NCBI RefSeq assembly: GCF_000317695.1
Contig: NC_019772.1
Span: 62,001 to 126,000 of the forward strand
DNA length: 64,000 nt
Direction of reading: 5' to 3'
From: Anabaena cylindrica PCC 7122
Lineage (GTDB): Bacteria; Cyanobacteriota; Cyanobacteriia; Cyanobacteriales; Nostocaceae
The notes under the pieces were generated by a model. That model did no database searches, was not told the DNA's origin, and saw only the letters and a program-made list of their open reading frames with translations. Every line of letters starts with the position of its first letter. The stretch's first letter is position 1. Made by a program: the position numbers and the translations under genes. Positions 44,141 through 53,419 of the stretch are shown here, in pieces.

Positions 44141-44509
44141 AGGTTGTGTTGTAGTAAGATTTGGTATAACCCTGTAATGCTTGACGTTGAAAGTACATAG
44201 GATAGCACCTCTACCCACAGCACAAGCACCAATCAAAGCATCAAGTAACCCTAAATTATCTGATAGATGATAGGTAGTAAAATTAGATAGAGCCAAAGCA
44301 CAATCAATTTCAGTAGGCCAAATTACAGGTAGAGGAGCAACCAGCTTGAGAGTATCGCGCAACCGTTGGCTATTTTGAGCATTTTGAATGAGTTCCATAA
44401 CCACCAGGCCAGGAACGCTAGGTATTGCTAAAAGACTGGCAAACCAAGCAATTGCAGGAGCATGACCACGCTGAATATCAATCAAAATATCTGTATCTAA
44501 CAAGTACAT
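44129..44509 (-). CDS. PIN-domain VapC-like toxin
   Basis: 126 residues. It starts MYLLDTDILIDIQRGHAPAIAWF with the first catalytic Asp pair. VMELIQN has the conserved Glu, and NLGLLDALIGACAVGRGAILCTFNVKHYRVI gives the later acidic residue and the final strand. This is a PIN RNase toxin. Its antitoxin gene lies directly upstream with 12 bases between. The last residues (TTTQPYKR) lie in the duplicated 34-bp unit. Confidence 0.87.
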   Translation of the reverse strand: MYLLDTDILIDIQRGHAPAIAWFASLLAIPSVPGLVVMELIQNAQNSQRLRDTLKLVAPLPVIWPTEIDCALALSNFTTYHLSDNLGLLDALIGACAVGRGAILCTFNVKHYRVIPNLTTTQPYKR

Positions 44510-44521
44510 GATGAAATTTAC

Positions 44522-44785
44522 CTACCCTCGCTCCCGTGTTTCAGCTTGATGACGTAACTCACGAGCATAAGCTTGACTATCAGTAATAATATCAGGACAT
44601 GAATTAATTACACCTTCATTTTCCCAATATTTAACAAGTTCTGCTCCAGTTTTAGGTAAATTATCTACAACTTTTCTGGTAGATAAAATACGTAAAATAT
44701 ATTCATATAATGGTAAATTGAGTTGAGAAGCTTCAGTGTGAAGTTCGTTTTCTAGTTCGGGTGGTAGGTTCAAGTTAATACTCAT
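44522..44785 (-). CDS. antitoxin partner of the VapC-like toxin
   Basis: About 87 residues from ATG 44785 (MSINLNLPPELENELHTEASQLNLPLYEYILRILSTRK); an ATG 10 codons earlier would add a basic tail. The first part is a ribbon-helix-helix (strand INLNLPPE, then two helices). The second part (LVKYWENEGVINSCPDIITDSQAYARELRHQAETRERG) would wrap the toxin. It is the usual antitoxin layout and lies just before the toxin gene. Confidence 0.8.
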   Translation of the reverse strand: MSINLNLPPELENELHTEASQLNLPLYEYILRILSTRKVVDNLPKTGAELVKYWENEGVINSCPDIITDSQAYARELRHQAETRERG

Positions 44786-44934
44786 CTTGCTCTTTTGTTT
44801 AGTTTTGATTCTCATTTATTGATTAAACTTATCTCACAATATATTCTGTATATTTCCTGACATCAGTATAACCACAACATTCAAACCCCCTAATATTATA
44901 AAATAGATAAAAGCTCAACCCCAACTCTTTAATT

Positions 44935-45174
44935 ATGAATCTCCATCCCCTATTGAAAGTTGACATTTCTGAACTCAGCATTGCAGAACGCATCCAACTG
45001 GCTGAAGATTTATGGGACAGCATCTTAGAACAGCAAGAAGAACTTCCCTTGAGTCAAGCACAACAACAAGAATTAGATCGACGGTTAGAAAATTATAAAA
45101 AAAACCCTACAAATGGTTCTAGTTGGGAAGACGTTAAAAAACGGTTAGGCTTCTCCCAATTAACTATAACCTGA
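44935..45174 (+). CDS. addiction-module antitoxin (RelB/ParD-like, short)
   Basis: 79 residues: VDISELSIAERIQLAEDLWDSILEQQEELPLSQAQQQELDRRLENYKKNPTNGSSWEDVKKRL. This is the well-known addiction-module protein of cyanobacteria and proteobacteria (the LSxxERIxLAEDLWDSI pattern). It overlaps the RelE-type toxin that follows. It is the antitoxin and probably the autoregulator. Confidence 0.85.
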   Translation: MNLHPLLKVDISELSIAERIQLAEDLWDSILEQQEELPLSQAQQQELDRRLENYKKNPTNGSSWEDVKKRLGFSQLTIT

Positions 45175-45458
45175 TTATTCAGCCAGAAGCAGAACACGAT
45201 ATCCAGAATGCTTTTGAGTGGTACGAATCCCAAAATCCAGGTTTAGGTTCGGAATTTGTTCGTGCTGTTGATGCTTGTCTGTCAGGAATTGGAAGACAAC
45301 CCCTTGCTTACCAAGTTATCTACAAACACGTAAGAAGAGTATTAATCCGCCGATTCCCTTATGTAATTCTCTACGTTTTTGAGCAAAATACTGTTTTTGT
45401 ATTTGCTTGCTTCCATGCAAAACGTGATCCCAAACAGTGGTTAGATAGAATTGAATAA
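45159..45458 (+). CDS. RelE/ParE-family toxin without ATG/GTG/TTG start
   Basis: The frame reads NYNLIIQPEAEHDIQNAFEW, SQNPGLGSEFVRAVDACLSGI, and RRFPYVILYVFEQNTVFVFACFHAKRDPKQW to TAA 45456-45458: a complete RelE/ParE toxin of about 99 residues. No ATG, GTG or TTG occurs in frame. The only start that gives a normal N-terminus is an ATT at 45159 (then NYNLII), overlapping the antitoxin by 16 bases; CTG 45171 is a shorter option. Translation may be coupled to the antitoxin or may need the rare start. Family is clear from the RRFPYVILY and ACFHAKRDPKQW core. Confidence 0.75.
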   Translation: MNYNLIIQPEAEHDIQNAFEWYESQNPGLGSEFVRAVDACLSGIGRQPLAYQVIYKHVRRVLIRRFPYVILYVFEQNTVFVFACFHAKRDPKQWLDRIE

Positions 45459-45545
45459 AATTTTACTTATTCCTAAAGCACCTTATATCAAAGCATATCC
45501 CGTAAAAATTATCAATTTATGTACTGTAGATTTTGCATTAGTTGA

Positions 45546-47039
45546 TTATACCCAATCAAAAGTTTTAGTAACCGCCTTCTTCCAAAGCTTATAACAACCT
45601 TCCCTCTCCACAACATCCATCTTCGGTTTCCAAGTCTGATCTAAAAGCCAATTATCAGATAATTCCTCCAAACTACTCCAGAAACCAGTCGCCAACCCAG
45701 CAGCATAAGCTGCCCCTAACGCTGTAGTTTCTGCTACCTGGGGACGAATCACAGGCACACCTAACACATCGCTTTGAAATTGCATCAGCAGGTTGTTGTA
45801 CACCATCCCCCCATCTACCTTCAAAGCCGTTAAATTTACCTGCGCGTCTTCTCTCATCGCATCTAAAACTTCACGAGTCTGCCATGCTGTAGCTTCCAAC
45901 ACCGCACGGGCAATGTGTCCTTTATTGGTGTAGCGAGTCATCCCCACGATCGCACCTCTAGCATCATTGCGCCAATAGGGAGCAAATAATCCAGAAAAAG
46001 CAGGGACAAAATAAACACCGCCGTTATCTGTAACTGTACTCGCTAAAGTTTCTACCTCTGCACTGCTTTGAATTAATCCCAAATTGTCACGCAACCATTG
46101 AACCAAAGCACCTGCGATAGCTATACTTCCTTCCAAAGCATAAACCGCCGGAGCATTACCCAACTTGTAAGCTACCGTTGTCAATAGACCATGTTGGGAA
46201 ATCACCTTTTGCTGGCCTGTATTCAGCAGCATAAAGCAACCAGTACCATAAGTATTTTTGGCTTCACCTACCTGAAAACAAGTTTGTCCAATTAATGCGG
46301 CTTGTTGATCACCTAAATCAGCAGCAATGGTCACTCCTGCCAAAATACCTGTAGCTTGACCATAAATAGCTGAGGAAGGGCGAATTTCTGGTAACATTTG
46401 CCGGGGAATGCCCATAATCTCCAAAATATCCGGTTCCCAGTCCAGAGAATTCAAATTCATCAGCAACGTCCGACTGGCATTGGTGACATCGGTGATATGC
46501 AAACCGCCTGCTGTACCACCTGTTAAATGCCAAATCAAAAAAGTGTCAATTGTGCCAAAAAGAGCATCTCCATTTTTGGCTGCGGCTTTTAATCCTGGTA
46601 TGTTTTCCAATAACCATTTAATTTTGGGGGCGCTGAAGTAAGTAGCCAGTGGTAAACCTGTTATGGCGCGAAAACGGTCTATCCCGCCATCTGCTGCTAG
46701 TTGATTGCAGATATAGTCAGTTCTGGTATCTTGCCAAACAATGGCGTTGTAGTAGGGTTCGCCTGTGTGTTTATTCCAAACTACTATAGTTTCCCGCTGA
46801 TTAGTAATGCCAACGGCTGTAATCTCAGCAACAGTAATATTACTTTGCTCCAAGGCATCTTTAATTACAGTTTGAGTACATGACCAAATTTCCAGAGGGT
46901 CGTGTTCTACCCAACCTGGTTGGGGGTAAATCTGCTGATGTTCTTTTTGGGCATAGCTGACAATTTTACCCTGCTTGTCGAAGATGATGAAGCGGGTGCT
47001 GGTCGTTCCTTGGTCAATTGCAGCGACGTATTTGGTCAT
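45546..47039 (-). CDS. glpK: glycerol kinase
   Basis: 497 residues, full length. It phosphorylates glycerol to glycerol 3-phosphate with ATP in the cytoplasm. FGGY-kinase motifs: AIDQGTTSTRFIIFDKQGKIV (phosphate 1), VGITNQRETIVVWNKHTGEPYYNAIVWQDTRT (substrate site), DVTNASRTLLMNL, GDQQAALIGQTC, KNTYGTGCFMLLNTG, and VDGGMVYNNLLMQFQSDVLGVPVIRP...TTALGAAYAAGLATGFW. No glycerol facilitator or dehydrogenase is adjacent. On a plasmid this is probably an accessory or acquired gene. The start fits homologues exactly. Confidence 0.97.
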   Translation of the reverse strand: MTKYVAAIDQGTTSTRFIIFDKQGKIVSYAQKEHQQIYPQPGWVEHDPLEIWSCTQTVIKDALEQSNITVAEITAVGITNQRETIVVWNKHTGEPYYNAIVWQDTRTDYICNQLAADGGIDRFRAITGLPLATYFSAPKIKWLLENIPGLKAAAKNGDALFGTIDTFLIWHLTGGTAGGLHITDVTNASRTLLMNLNSLDWEPDILEIMGIPRQMLPEIRPSSAIYGQATGILAGVTIAADLGDQQAALIGQTCFQVGEAKNTYGTGCFMLLNTGQQKVISQHGLLTTVAYKLGNAPAVYALEGSIAIAGALVQWLRDNLGLIQSSAEVETLASTVTDNGGVYFVPAFSGLFAPYWRNDARGAIVGMTRYTNKGHIARAVLEATAWQTREVLDAMREDAQVNLTALKVDGGMVYNNLLMQFQSDVLGVPVIRPQVAETTALGAAYAAGLATGFWSSLEELSDNWLLDQTWKPKMDVVEREGCYKLWKKAVTKTFDWV

Positions 47040-47227
47040 GGGTTTATGTTACTTGGCTATGCACATTAGTGTCACAAAATTTTCGCTATGTGAATACCAG
47101 TCATATACTAAGACAAATATTGTTGACAAAAGAAATTGCTCCTACTCCTAAAAAAAGCAGCAAGCTACACCGCAATATTGTATTGCTTTTATTCAACTAT
47201 AAAAAATCAGCAAATCTAAGTATAAAC
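47040..47227. other. intergenic region between glpK and the Rep gene
   Basis: No gene seen. It includes the upstream region of glpK (which reads leftwards) and the end of the Rep gene; a possible hairpin is not clear. Confidence 0.3.
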
Positions 47228-50200
47228 TCAGTAATCAGGTTCTACCTGAGCTAAGTACGAAATTAAATTGCACTTAACGTGATCATGAACCTCCTTCGGC
47301 AAAACAGAGATCAAACAATCCATTAAAAAAGCTTTAACTTCCATCGTAGCGGCATTCACAGCCTGAGAGAACCCTTGCCAACCAAGATGTTCACCAAACG
47401 TAATCAAATATTCAATCACCAAATCCGCAGATTCATAACCAGCTTCCCTATCCTGCTGCAACAGAGGTAAATACTCATCAATAAACCACTGCTGTTCCTT
47501 AGTCAAAACCTCTGGAGAATTATTACTAACCCTATATAGAGAGTTATATAGGAGTAGTAATAATTTTCTAAAACTATTCCACCCCCCAAAATACTTCTTA
47601 GCAACCTGACTTAACCATTCTTGAGAAATACCAGCAGCTTTACCTAGCACCTCTTGAGTAACTTTCTGCCAATCCGTCACCCCATCTGCTACCAGCAACT
47701 TGAAACCTGTTAATATGCCCTTACGTGTTTGTTGTATCTCAGTACCTGCTCCTGGACAAATATCAAAAGCATCAGATTTAATAAACCTAGCATTAGGGTA
47801 GTAATCCGCTAAATAGGATAAATCTTTATCACTAACGACATAAAAAGTAACCTCTTCCATCCTGCGGTTAGCTCTAGTCCTACCTGCACATTGAACAACC
47901 TCAGTCTGAACCAAAAAGTTAATTACATCTTGAAAAGCCTTATTCTCTTTACTAACACATCTATCTCCTGTTAAAGTTATATAAACTTGCCCAGATGCAC
48001 CAATATCCTGGTAAGGAGTGCCAAAACTGCAAAGAGCTTGCTTATCTTGATAAGCATTACTCCCCCGATTATCAGCAAACCAGTGTCCATCACCCTTATT
48101 TTTATGTGCTAAGTGGTCAATGTAAGCAATATTGCCATCATGACGCTGATTTAATTCTTCACGCAATGCCGCAATTCGTTCTTTTAATTTGTCACCTCGG
48201 TCTTTATTAAGTAATCCAAAGCCCGTAATTTGGTGAATAGTCAGATTACTGTAATCTGGTGGGATTTCCGAAATCACCAGTATTTCCTCTGGATTAATGC
48301 CCAACTGCATAGCCACATTGTCACGATTAGCAGTAGCATCCATCAAGAAAACAAACTCAAAAGCTTTGAGAACATCAACTTGACGGCTGTTTTTAGTAGC
48401 AATAATTAAATGTTTGTTCTTAACTCGTAAAGCCCCTGGTTGAATGTCTCCGATAACTTCTAGAAGGGGAATCAACCATCTCACAGGTAAACTGTCGATA
48501 TTCCTGTAAGTCTCTTGAGCAGCTTGTTTATTGAGGTGACTACGGATAAACTTTAAAGTTTTTCTGCTGAAAGAAATGCGATCGCTCTTATCAACCCCAT
48601 CTAATGTAATACTATCAGCCTGCTGCACCAATTCCTCAATATCTGGAGCAATAGTTTCCAGTTCAGCAATGATTTCCGGTAAATCTGTGGGAATTGCCCC
48701 TAATATAGCCCTGATTAACTCATCATTGTACCCATGATATGTTTCCTCAACAGGGGGAATTTCACCAGTTAGCAGTACCCGCAGAGGTAGAACTAAACTC
48801 CTAATTTTGTCATATACTGCGGGTAGCTTAGTTTGCACCTCCATCATTGAGGAGTCAAAATCTCGTAAACTAACTTTAATAAAGTCAACTGGTTGTAGTT
48901 GTCTAGAAGCTTCGTCAACAAAAGCACTTGCTTTCATATTAATAATATCTGTAGCTTGGGGTAAAGAGTTGATATTGGCACGAATCCGCTGAGATGCTAG
49001 TGCATCCCTCCTATCACGTCGGAAGGTAGCACCATTGACTTTCGGGAGGGCATTACCAGCAGCATCTCTACCCGCACAATTAGCCCTGAGTTTACAACCA
49101 TTGCAGATGGGATTGAGGCTGGCTTCTGCGGATGTTTCTTTTTTGTATCCTTTGCTTGCAAGAGCATTAAAAAAATCTGTGAGAGGACAAGTTCCCTCAA
49201 TATTGGGTTCTTCCCCTGGTTGAGGCCAGTGTATTTGTGGGTTGCCCAATGGTGTGAGTTTGTTACAATCTGCTACTAATCCGTTGTGGCGTACTGGTAA
49301 GTCTGTCCACTGTTCAATAGTTGCTACAGTGGGATTACGGTGTTCATTGCTGAGGTAGAAAAGTGTATTGACTCCTAGCTGCTCTGGCATAAATTCACCC
49401 ACAGTGTGAGATTTACCAGCACCAGCGTGTGATAAATCTAGGATGAATTTTTTACCTGATTTAGCTGCATCTAGGTAAGTTTGGGTGCGATTCTTCGGTT
49501 CAAACCAGATATCAACGTCTAGGTTATTGGTTGGTAAAAGTATGGTTGGTTTTGGTTGGTAAATAACGTTACCTATAAACTGTTTGGCTTTATTAGTAAC
49601 AGTGATTAAGGTTTGCAGGAACTCTTGAAAGTCTTTCTTTATACCGTATTTAGCTTGCCATTGTTCTTTGGTGATTGTCGGATCTGCGACGGTGGGGTGT
49701 AGGTTATTACCGGAGTATTTTCTGTGGTAATCGTTAAATATCTCCCTCTGATAACTGTTTAACTCTTCTTGTTGGTAATTGCTGAATCTCTTTATTTGGT
49801 ATTTGTTATACTCGTCATCCTGGTAATTACTATTAAAAGTTGTACCTTCAACTTTTGGAAATCTAAATCCATACTGTTTAGCAATGTGAAATAGTGTGCC
49901 AATGGAGATACCGGAACGACCGCGAAAACTCTTAATTTTGGCTCTAATATTCCAAGTAGTTCCTTTAATTGATGGACTCCACTGTTCTCCGATAATTTCC
50001 GCATCTACAGCACCATAATGAGAATTTAGCGCCATTAATACATCTATGCACTCTTTATAGTTGTTACTACCAGGACTACGTGAAGGAATATAAGTTAATG
50101 CTTGTTGAATTAGCTGATCAATATCCCAATTGTTAGCTTCTGCCCGTTCTTGAAACTGTAGACGACGGGCTGTAATTTCTGCTATCCGTTTCTCATATTC

Positions 50201-51244
50201 GATTTTTTCTTGATAAGCGGTGGTTACAGCTTCATCTATCCAAGATTGGGGTAGTGTGACATGAGGTTGAATTAATGGGAATGTGGCTTGAGTATTGCCA
50301 TAAAACACCCGTGAAGCATCTTTACAGGCGGGGTCATGGGGTAGATGCTTCATTAAGTAGCGTGTTAATACTTCTACTGTATCTGCACCTTGAACATATT
50401 CAGGTAGTACGAATACTAAGCGGAATTTGTCCCAGTTTGGTTGATGGCTGGCTGTGGTGTAGATTAAAGCGCAATATTGTTTGATGAATGGATGTTCTAT
50501 AGCTTCGTCTAAGTTTAGCTGATGTTGGTAGATTTTCTTTGCTTGTCTACCATCTGATTTTTCAATGACATTACCGTTAATATCTACCCAAGCTTTATTA
50601 ATCTTGATTGGTCTACCATTTTCATCTAATGGATTGCCATTTTCATCTGTCCATGTTTGTGTGTTGTCAATATCTAGTAGTAACCATTGAGAACCAATAA
50701 CATGAGATTTACTTCGCCATTGTCCACCCAGTAAGCCAGCACATAAGGCGTGTCCTGCTCCTACGTGTCTCATCACATCCCAAATTGTGCCTGTTCTATC
50801 TTGGAAGTTGGCTGCTAGTTTCCGAAAGTCCCAGTCTTTATTTTTACCAGTGGCATTAAACGCGAATTTGATTTTGTTGTTTTGGATAGGCTCTGGTTCT
50901 AACCCTGGTGTAAATTGAGGCTGTTGTGTGATTGGGTTTTTGGGTTCTAGCTGTTGTTTGATCTCGCTACTGGATTCAGTCTTTTGAACGGTTGGGTTTT
51001 GTGATTCTGATTGGTTATGAAAAGGCTGTGCGGATGTTGATTGTTGCGATTCTGACTCGTTGTGAAATGGCTGTTGAACGTTGGGCTGCTGTGGTTCTGA
51101 TTGGTTATTAAATTGTTGTTGAGTGTTTGGGTTTTGTGATTCTGATGAGTTGTTAAATTGCTGTTTCTGTTCTAAATCAATACCAAATTGTTGAGCGTTT
51201 GGGTTTTGTGATTCTGATGAATTGTTAAATTGCTGTTGTGACAT
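47228..51244 (-). CDS. CyRepA1-like plasmid replication protein
   Basis: About 1338 residues from ATG 51244, chosen for the GGAGGA ribosome-binding site at 51259-51254. Residues 1 to about 100 are Gln/Asn/Ser repeats. About 130-360 is a primase-like domain with the DxD site QWLLLDIDNT and a later SRVFYG, as in archaeo-eukaryotic primases. About 590-1150 is a helicase: P-loop LSHAGAGKSHTVGEF near 605-620, a Cys cluster NPICNGCKLRANCAG that may hold a metal or Fe-S centre, FLMDATANRDNVAMQLG, and motif VI QCAGRTRANRR. The combined layout matches cyanobacterial CyRepA1-type initiators. It would start plasmid replication. The family name is from memory. Confidence 0.75.
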   Translation of the reverse strand: MSQQQFNNSSESQNPNAQQFGIDLEQKQQFNNSSESQNPNTQQQFNNQSEPQQPNVQQPFHNESESQQSTSAQPFHNQSESQNPTVQKTESSSEIKQQLEPKNPITQQPQFTPGLEPEPIQNNKIKFAFNATGKNKDWDFRKLAANFQDRTGTIWDVMRHVGAGHALCAGLLGGQWRSKSHVIGSQWLLLDIDNTQTWTDENGNPLDENGRPIKINKAWVDINGNVIEKSDGRQAKKIYQHQLNLDEAIEHPFIKQYCALIYTTASHQPNWDKFRLVFVLPEYVQGADTVEVLTRYLMKHLPHDPACKDASRVFYGNTQATFPLIQPHVTLPQSWIDEAVTTAYQEKIEYEKRIAEITARRLQFQERAEANNWDIDQLIQQALTYIPSRSPGSNNYKECIDVLMALNSHYGAVDAEIIGEQWSPSIKGTTWNIRAKIKSFRGRSGISIGTLFHIAKQYGFRFPKVEGTTFNSNYQDDEYNKYQIKRFSNYQQEELNSYQREIFNDYHRKYSGNNLHPTVADPTITKEQWQAKYGIKKDFQEFLQTLITVTNKAKQFIGNVIYQPKPTILLPTNNLDVDIWFEPKNRTQTYLDAAKSGKKFILDLSHAGAGKSHTVGEFMPEQLGVNTLFYLSNEHRNPTVATIEQWTDLPVRHNGLVADCNKLTPLGNPQIHWPQPGEEPNIEGTCPLTDFFNALASKGYKKETSAEASLNPICNGCKLRANCAGRDAAGNALPKVNGATFRRDRRDALASQRIRANINSLPQATDIINMKASAFVDEASRQLQPVDFIKVSLRDFDSSMMEVQTKLPAVYDKIRSLVLPLRVLLTGEIPPVEETYHGYNDELIRAILGAIPTDLPEIIAELETIAPDIEELVQQADSITLDGVDKSDRISFSRKTLKFIRSHLNKQAAQETYRNIDSLPVRWLIPLLEVIGDIQPGALRVKNKHLIIATKNSRQVDVLKAFEFVFLMDATANRDNVAMQLGINPEEILVISEIPPDYSNLTIHQITGFGLLNKDRGDKLKERIAALREELNQRHDGNIAYIDHLAHKNKGDGHWFADNRGSNAYQDKQALCSFGTPYQDIGASGQVYITLTGDRCVSKENKAFQDVINFLVQTEVVQCAGRTRANRRMEEVTFYVVSDKDLSYLADYYPNARFIKSDAFDICPGAGTEIQQTRKGILTGFKLLVADGVTDWQKVTQEVLGKAAGISQEWLSQVAKKYFGGWNSFRKLLLLLYNSLYRVSNNSPEVLTKEQQWFIDEYLPLLQQDREAGYESADLVIEYLITFGEHLGWQGFSQAVNAATMEVKAFLMDCLISVLPKEVHDHVKCNLISYLAQVEPDY
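50965..51244 (-). repeat. tandem Q/N/S peptide-coding repeats at the 5' end of the Rep gene
   Basis: Six or so degenerate units of the form QQFNNSSESQNPN (QQFNNQSEPQQPN, QPFHNESESQQST, QPFHNQSESQNPT) are encoded by 45-54 base repeats. The DNA repeats are still similar enough to recombine, so length may vary between relatives. Confidence 0.75.
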
Positions 51245-51359
51245 GATAGCCAATCCTCCAGTAAGTTTGTTGGAGGAATTGAAGCTATCCCGTATCAGTA
51301 ATCTTTTACACACATACTCAGGAAGATAAGAAGATAAAATTCCTGAATTGCTTTTTTAC

Positions 51360-51577
51360 TAGGATTTACGCATGAGGTACAAACAATATGGGTTTGAGAT
51401 TGTTTTCCGGCGATATCTAAGCTTTCTTTGCTTCTCCTATTGGAGACGGTGTGTATTAGCGGAGCTTGTGTTTGCGGCACACTATACTAACGATTTAGCG
51501 TTAAGAGACGCTGCGCGTAGCTTGAGCTTGCTTCCCCAAAGGGGTACACCGAAGGCATTGTAATTGCGTAAATCCTA
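51360..51577. mobile_element. MITE with IS5140-like ends, 218 bp
   Basis: TAGGATTTACGCA at 51360-51372 and TGCGTAAATCCTA at 51565-51577 are exact inverted repeats, differing from the ends of the IS at 5140 at one base. The centre carries small palindromes (GACGCTGCGCGTAGC, TTAGCGTTAAG). It has no gene. Confidence 0.72.
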
Positions 51578-51720
51578 ATTTTTTTGTAAAATCAGTGTTC
51601 TTCTGGTTTTACATCTCAACTTTTTGAGATAAGATTACTAACAGGGATATAAACATTAGGTCGTCAACCCAATACCCCTGCTCCAATTCCAATGTCCAAT
51701 TCCATGACGGAATTTATTTT

Positions 51721-51764
51721 GAAAACCTCGTTGTCCCACCGGGACGTGAGGTTTTCGCCTTTTA
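51721..51764 (+). terminator. strong hairpin terminator
   Basis: GAAAACCTC (51721-51729) pairs with GAGGTTTTC (51748-51756), with inner GTCCC/GGGAC, followed by GCCTTTT. It lies between the MITE and the 3' end of the gene at 52504-51767. On the minus strand the T run is missing, so the plus-strand direction fits better. Confidence 0.6.
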
Positions 51765-51766
51765 AT

Positions 51767-52489
51767 CTATTCGTACTTCGCTAACCAAGCTGTAATAAAC
51801 TCGGTTATTTCTTCTTTTTGGATCACAAACGCAGTGCCTTTTCTCCTAAGAGCTAGAATTTTCATATTTCCTACTTCAGTATAAAGATGGTCTTTGTGAC
51901 TTTCCACTGCTTTGGTAGGAGGCCATAAAACTAAAACTTTGGCTGTGGGAGTCTTTTGAGCTTCACGGGAGGACATCCCAAATAAGGCTCTATTTTTGTC
52001 AAGCCACTTTTCATAATCTGCCAACTCAACTAGAGGGCAGGGTGTCCATACCTTTAGTCCATGCTTATCTTTTCTTCTAATTTGCAAAGCTTCTCTGCTT
52101 TCGTTGTAAACAACCTCTCTATCTCCTCGTGAACGAATAGAGATAAACAGGTGAGTTTTGCGCGGAAACCTGATAAACAAGTCTATAGGGTTCTTGTCCT
52201 CAATTTGAAGGACGGGAAAGACTTGTATTCCCTTGCTTTTAAACTCCTCTAACAATAAGGTTGTTAATTTTTCTAACCGCGCAATTTTTTCTACCCTGAC
52301 CAATGGTTTGTAAGCCAAACCAAAAAGCAACCAGCCAGCGGGGCTAATTGTGCTTGTAGCAATTGCTGAACCACTAGCAGCTAGAGCAATAGTGGAGTCA
52401 ACGTTTTTTGCTTCCCTAAGTCCCTCTAAAGCCGCTTCGTTGTGCGGCGGTAGCTGAAAATCGGTTGGTGGGTCTTTCACGGTCAACAT
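51767..52489 (-). CDS. hypothetical protein, possible membrane-associated nuclease-like
   Basis: About 240 residues from ATG 52489 (MLTVKDPPTDFQLPPHN); the ATG at 52504 is an alternative. A Gly/Ala/Ser/Thr-rich stretch near 35-60 (STIALAASGSAIATSTISPAGWLLFGLAY) may be a membrane or flexible segment. Then come LTTLLLEEFKSKGIQVFPVLQIEDKNPIDLFIRFPRKTHLFISIRSRGDREVVYN and a Trp/Asp-rich end. The DLFIRF...FISIRS strand pair recalls a nuclease core, but no complete catalytic motif is seen. Unknown function. Confidence 0.55.
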   Translation of the reverse strand: MLTVKDPPTDFQLPPHNEAALEGLREAKNVDSTIALAASGSAIATSTISPAGWLLFGLAYKPLVRVEKIARLEKLTTLLLEEFKSKGIQVFPVLQIEDKNPIDLFIRFPRKTHLFISIRSRGDREVVYNESREALQIRRKDKHGLKVWTPCPLVELADYEKWLDKNRALFGMSSREAQKTPTAKVLVLWPPTKAVESHKDHLYTEVGNMKILALRRKGTAFVIQKEEITEFITAWLAKYE

Positions 52490-52644
52490 TGGCGATATCA
52501 ACAATTAGTGGTGTGAAATTGGCACTTTCTTTCCAAATACTAATGCCTAATATGGCATTTTGAACCAATGATTATTTCATGGTTATCCTGTTTAATAGTT
52601 ACCCAAGGAAATGCATTTATGCAAGAAATCTACTCTTTAATAGG

Positions 52645-53321
52645 GATTAAACGCGATTGATTATATCTAACGCTTGCTCCCATAATTTTTGAGTTTCTTC
52701 TTGATTATAAGTGCCTAAAAGCATTGTACACCAGAGTCGAGCGTCTCTTTGCAGTCCTATTGAATACCAACCCGAAAAATATCCAGGATTTTCTACTGGT
52801 GGTTGCGGCTCTCAGAGAGTATCAATTTGTGAAACCGTTTTAAATTTTGTTCTGTAACAATTATCTGTCCAGGGAAAGATAGGACTATTTCCCAAGATCA
52901 TGGTTCGGTCGTAAGAACATTCTGTGATCACAGCTTGTCCAGGGAGAAATTCTGAACATAATTCTGATAAGTCTACGAATTCATGCTTGAAAGGATGGGC
53001 GCACATGATTTTCTTGGCTATTTCAGATGGAAACTTGCAGCTAATATCTATTGGTTTTACCTCACAGTAAAAATCTAAGTACAACCATTTATTTGTTACA
53101 TTACGGACGAATCGCATTCCTACTTTAAATTTAGGAAACCAACCTGTGAATCCTTCTTGACAATCGGGTGCGTATTCCCAATCACGATCCAATAAATCAA
53201 AATATGCTGCCCACCTCGCTTCTAGTTGTGAGTTAAAATTTACTCCTCTATACTGAAAAGAATTCACTTTTTGAAAGCCGTAACTTGTTTTTTTGCGGTA
53301 ATTATTCAAAGAATTTGACAT
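52645..53321 (-). pseudogene. nuclease-like plasmid protein interrupted by an in-frame TGA
   Basis: The first part (53321-52812, 169 residues) has YRGVNFNSQLEARWAAYFDLLDRDWEYAPD and a later WLYLDFYCEVKPIDIS, a pattern seen in phage- and plasmid-borne PD-(D/E)XK-like proteins. After TGA 52814-52812 the frame goes on as EPQPPVENPGYFSGWYSIGLQRDARLWCTMLLGTYNQEETQKLWEQALDIINRV and stops at TAA 52647-52645. The extension is plausible protein, so the original product was probably about 225 residues. As it stands the 169-residue form may still fold. Confidence 0.6.
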
Positions 53322-53419
53322 ATTTACCTCTATTGATTATTTTTAAGCTATTTTGTTGGTTTTTTAGGTTCTAATCAGTTATTCTCTCGTTTTTGCTCAG
53401 TAACTGACCCTGCATAGAC

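Noticed and set aside
51400..51560. Small open frames inside the MITE at 51360-51577
   Set aside because: They are bounded by the element's ends and lack any family pattern or ribosome-binding site.
29442..52814. Genetic-code change (TGA read as Trp or other) to explain the three TGA interruptions
   Set aside because: Neighbouring genes end normally and use TGA as a stop, for example overlapping ATGA junctions at 1905 and 18800. Independent mutations are simpler.
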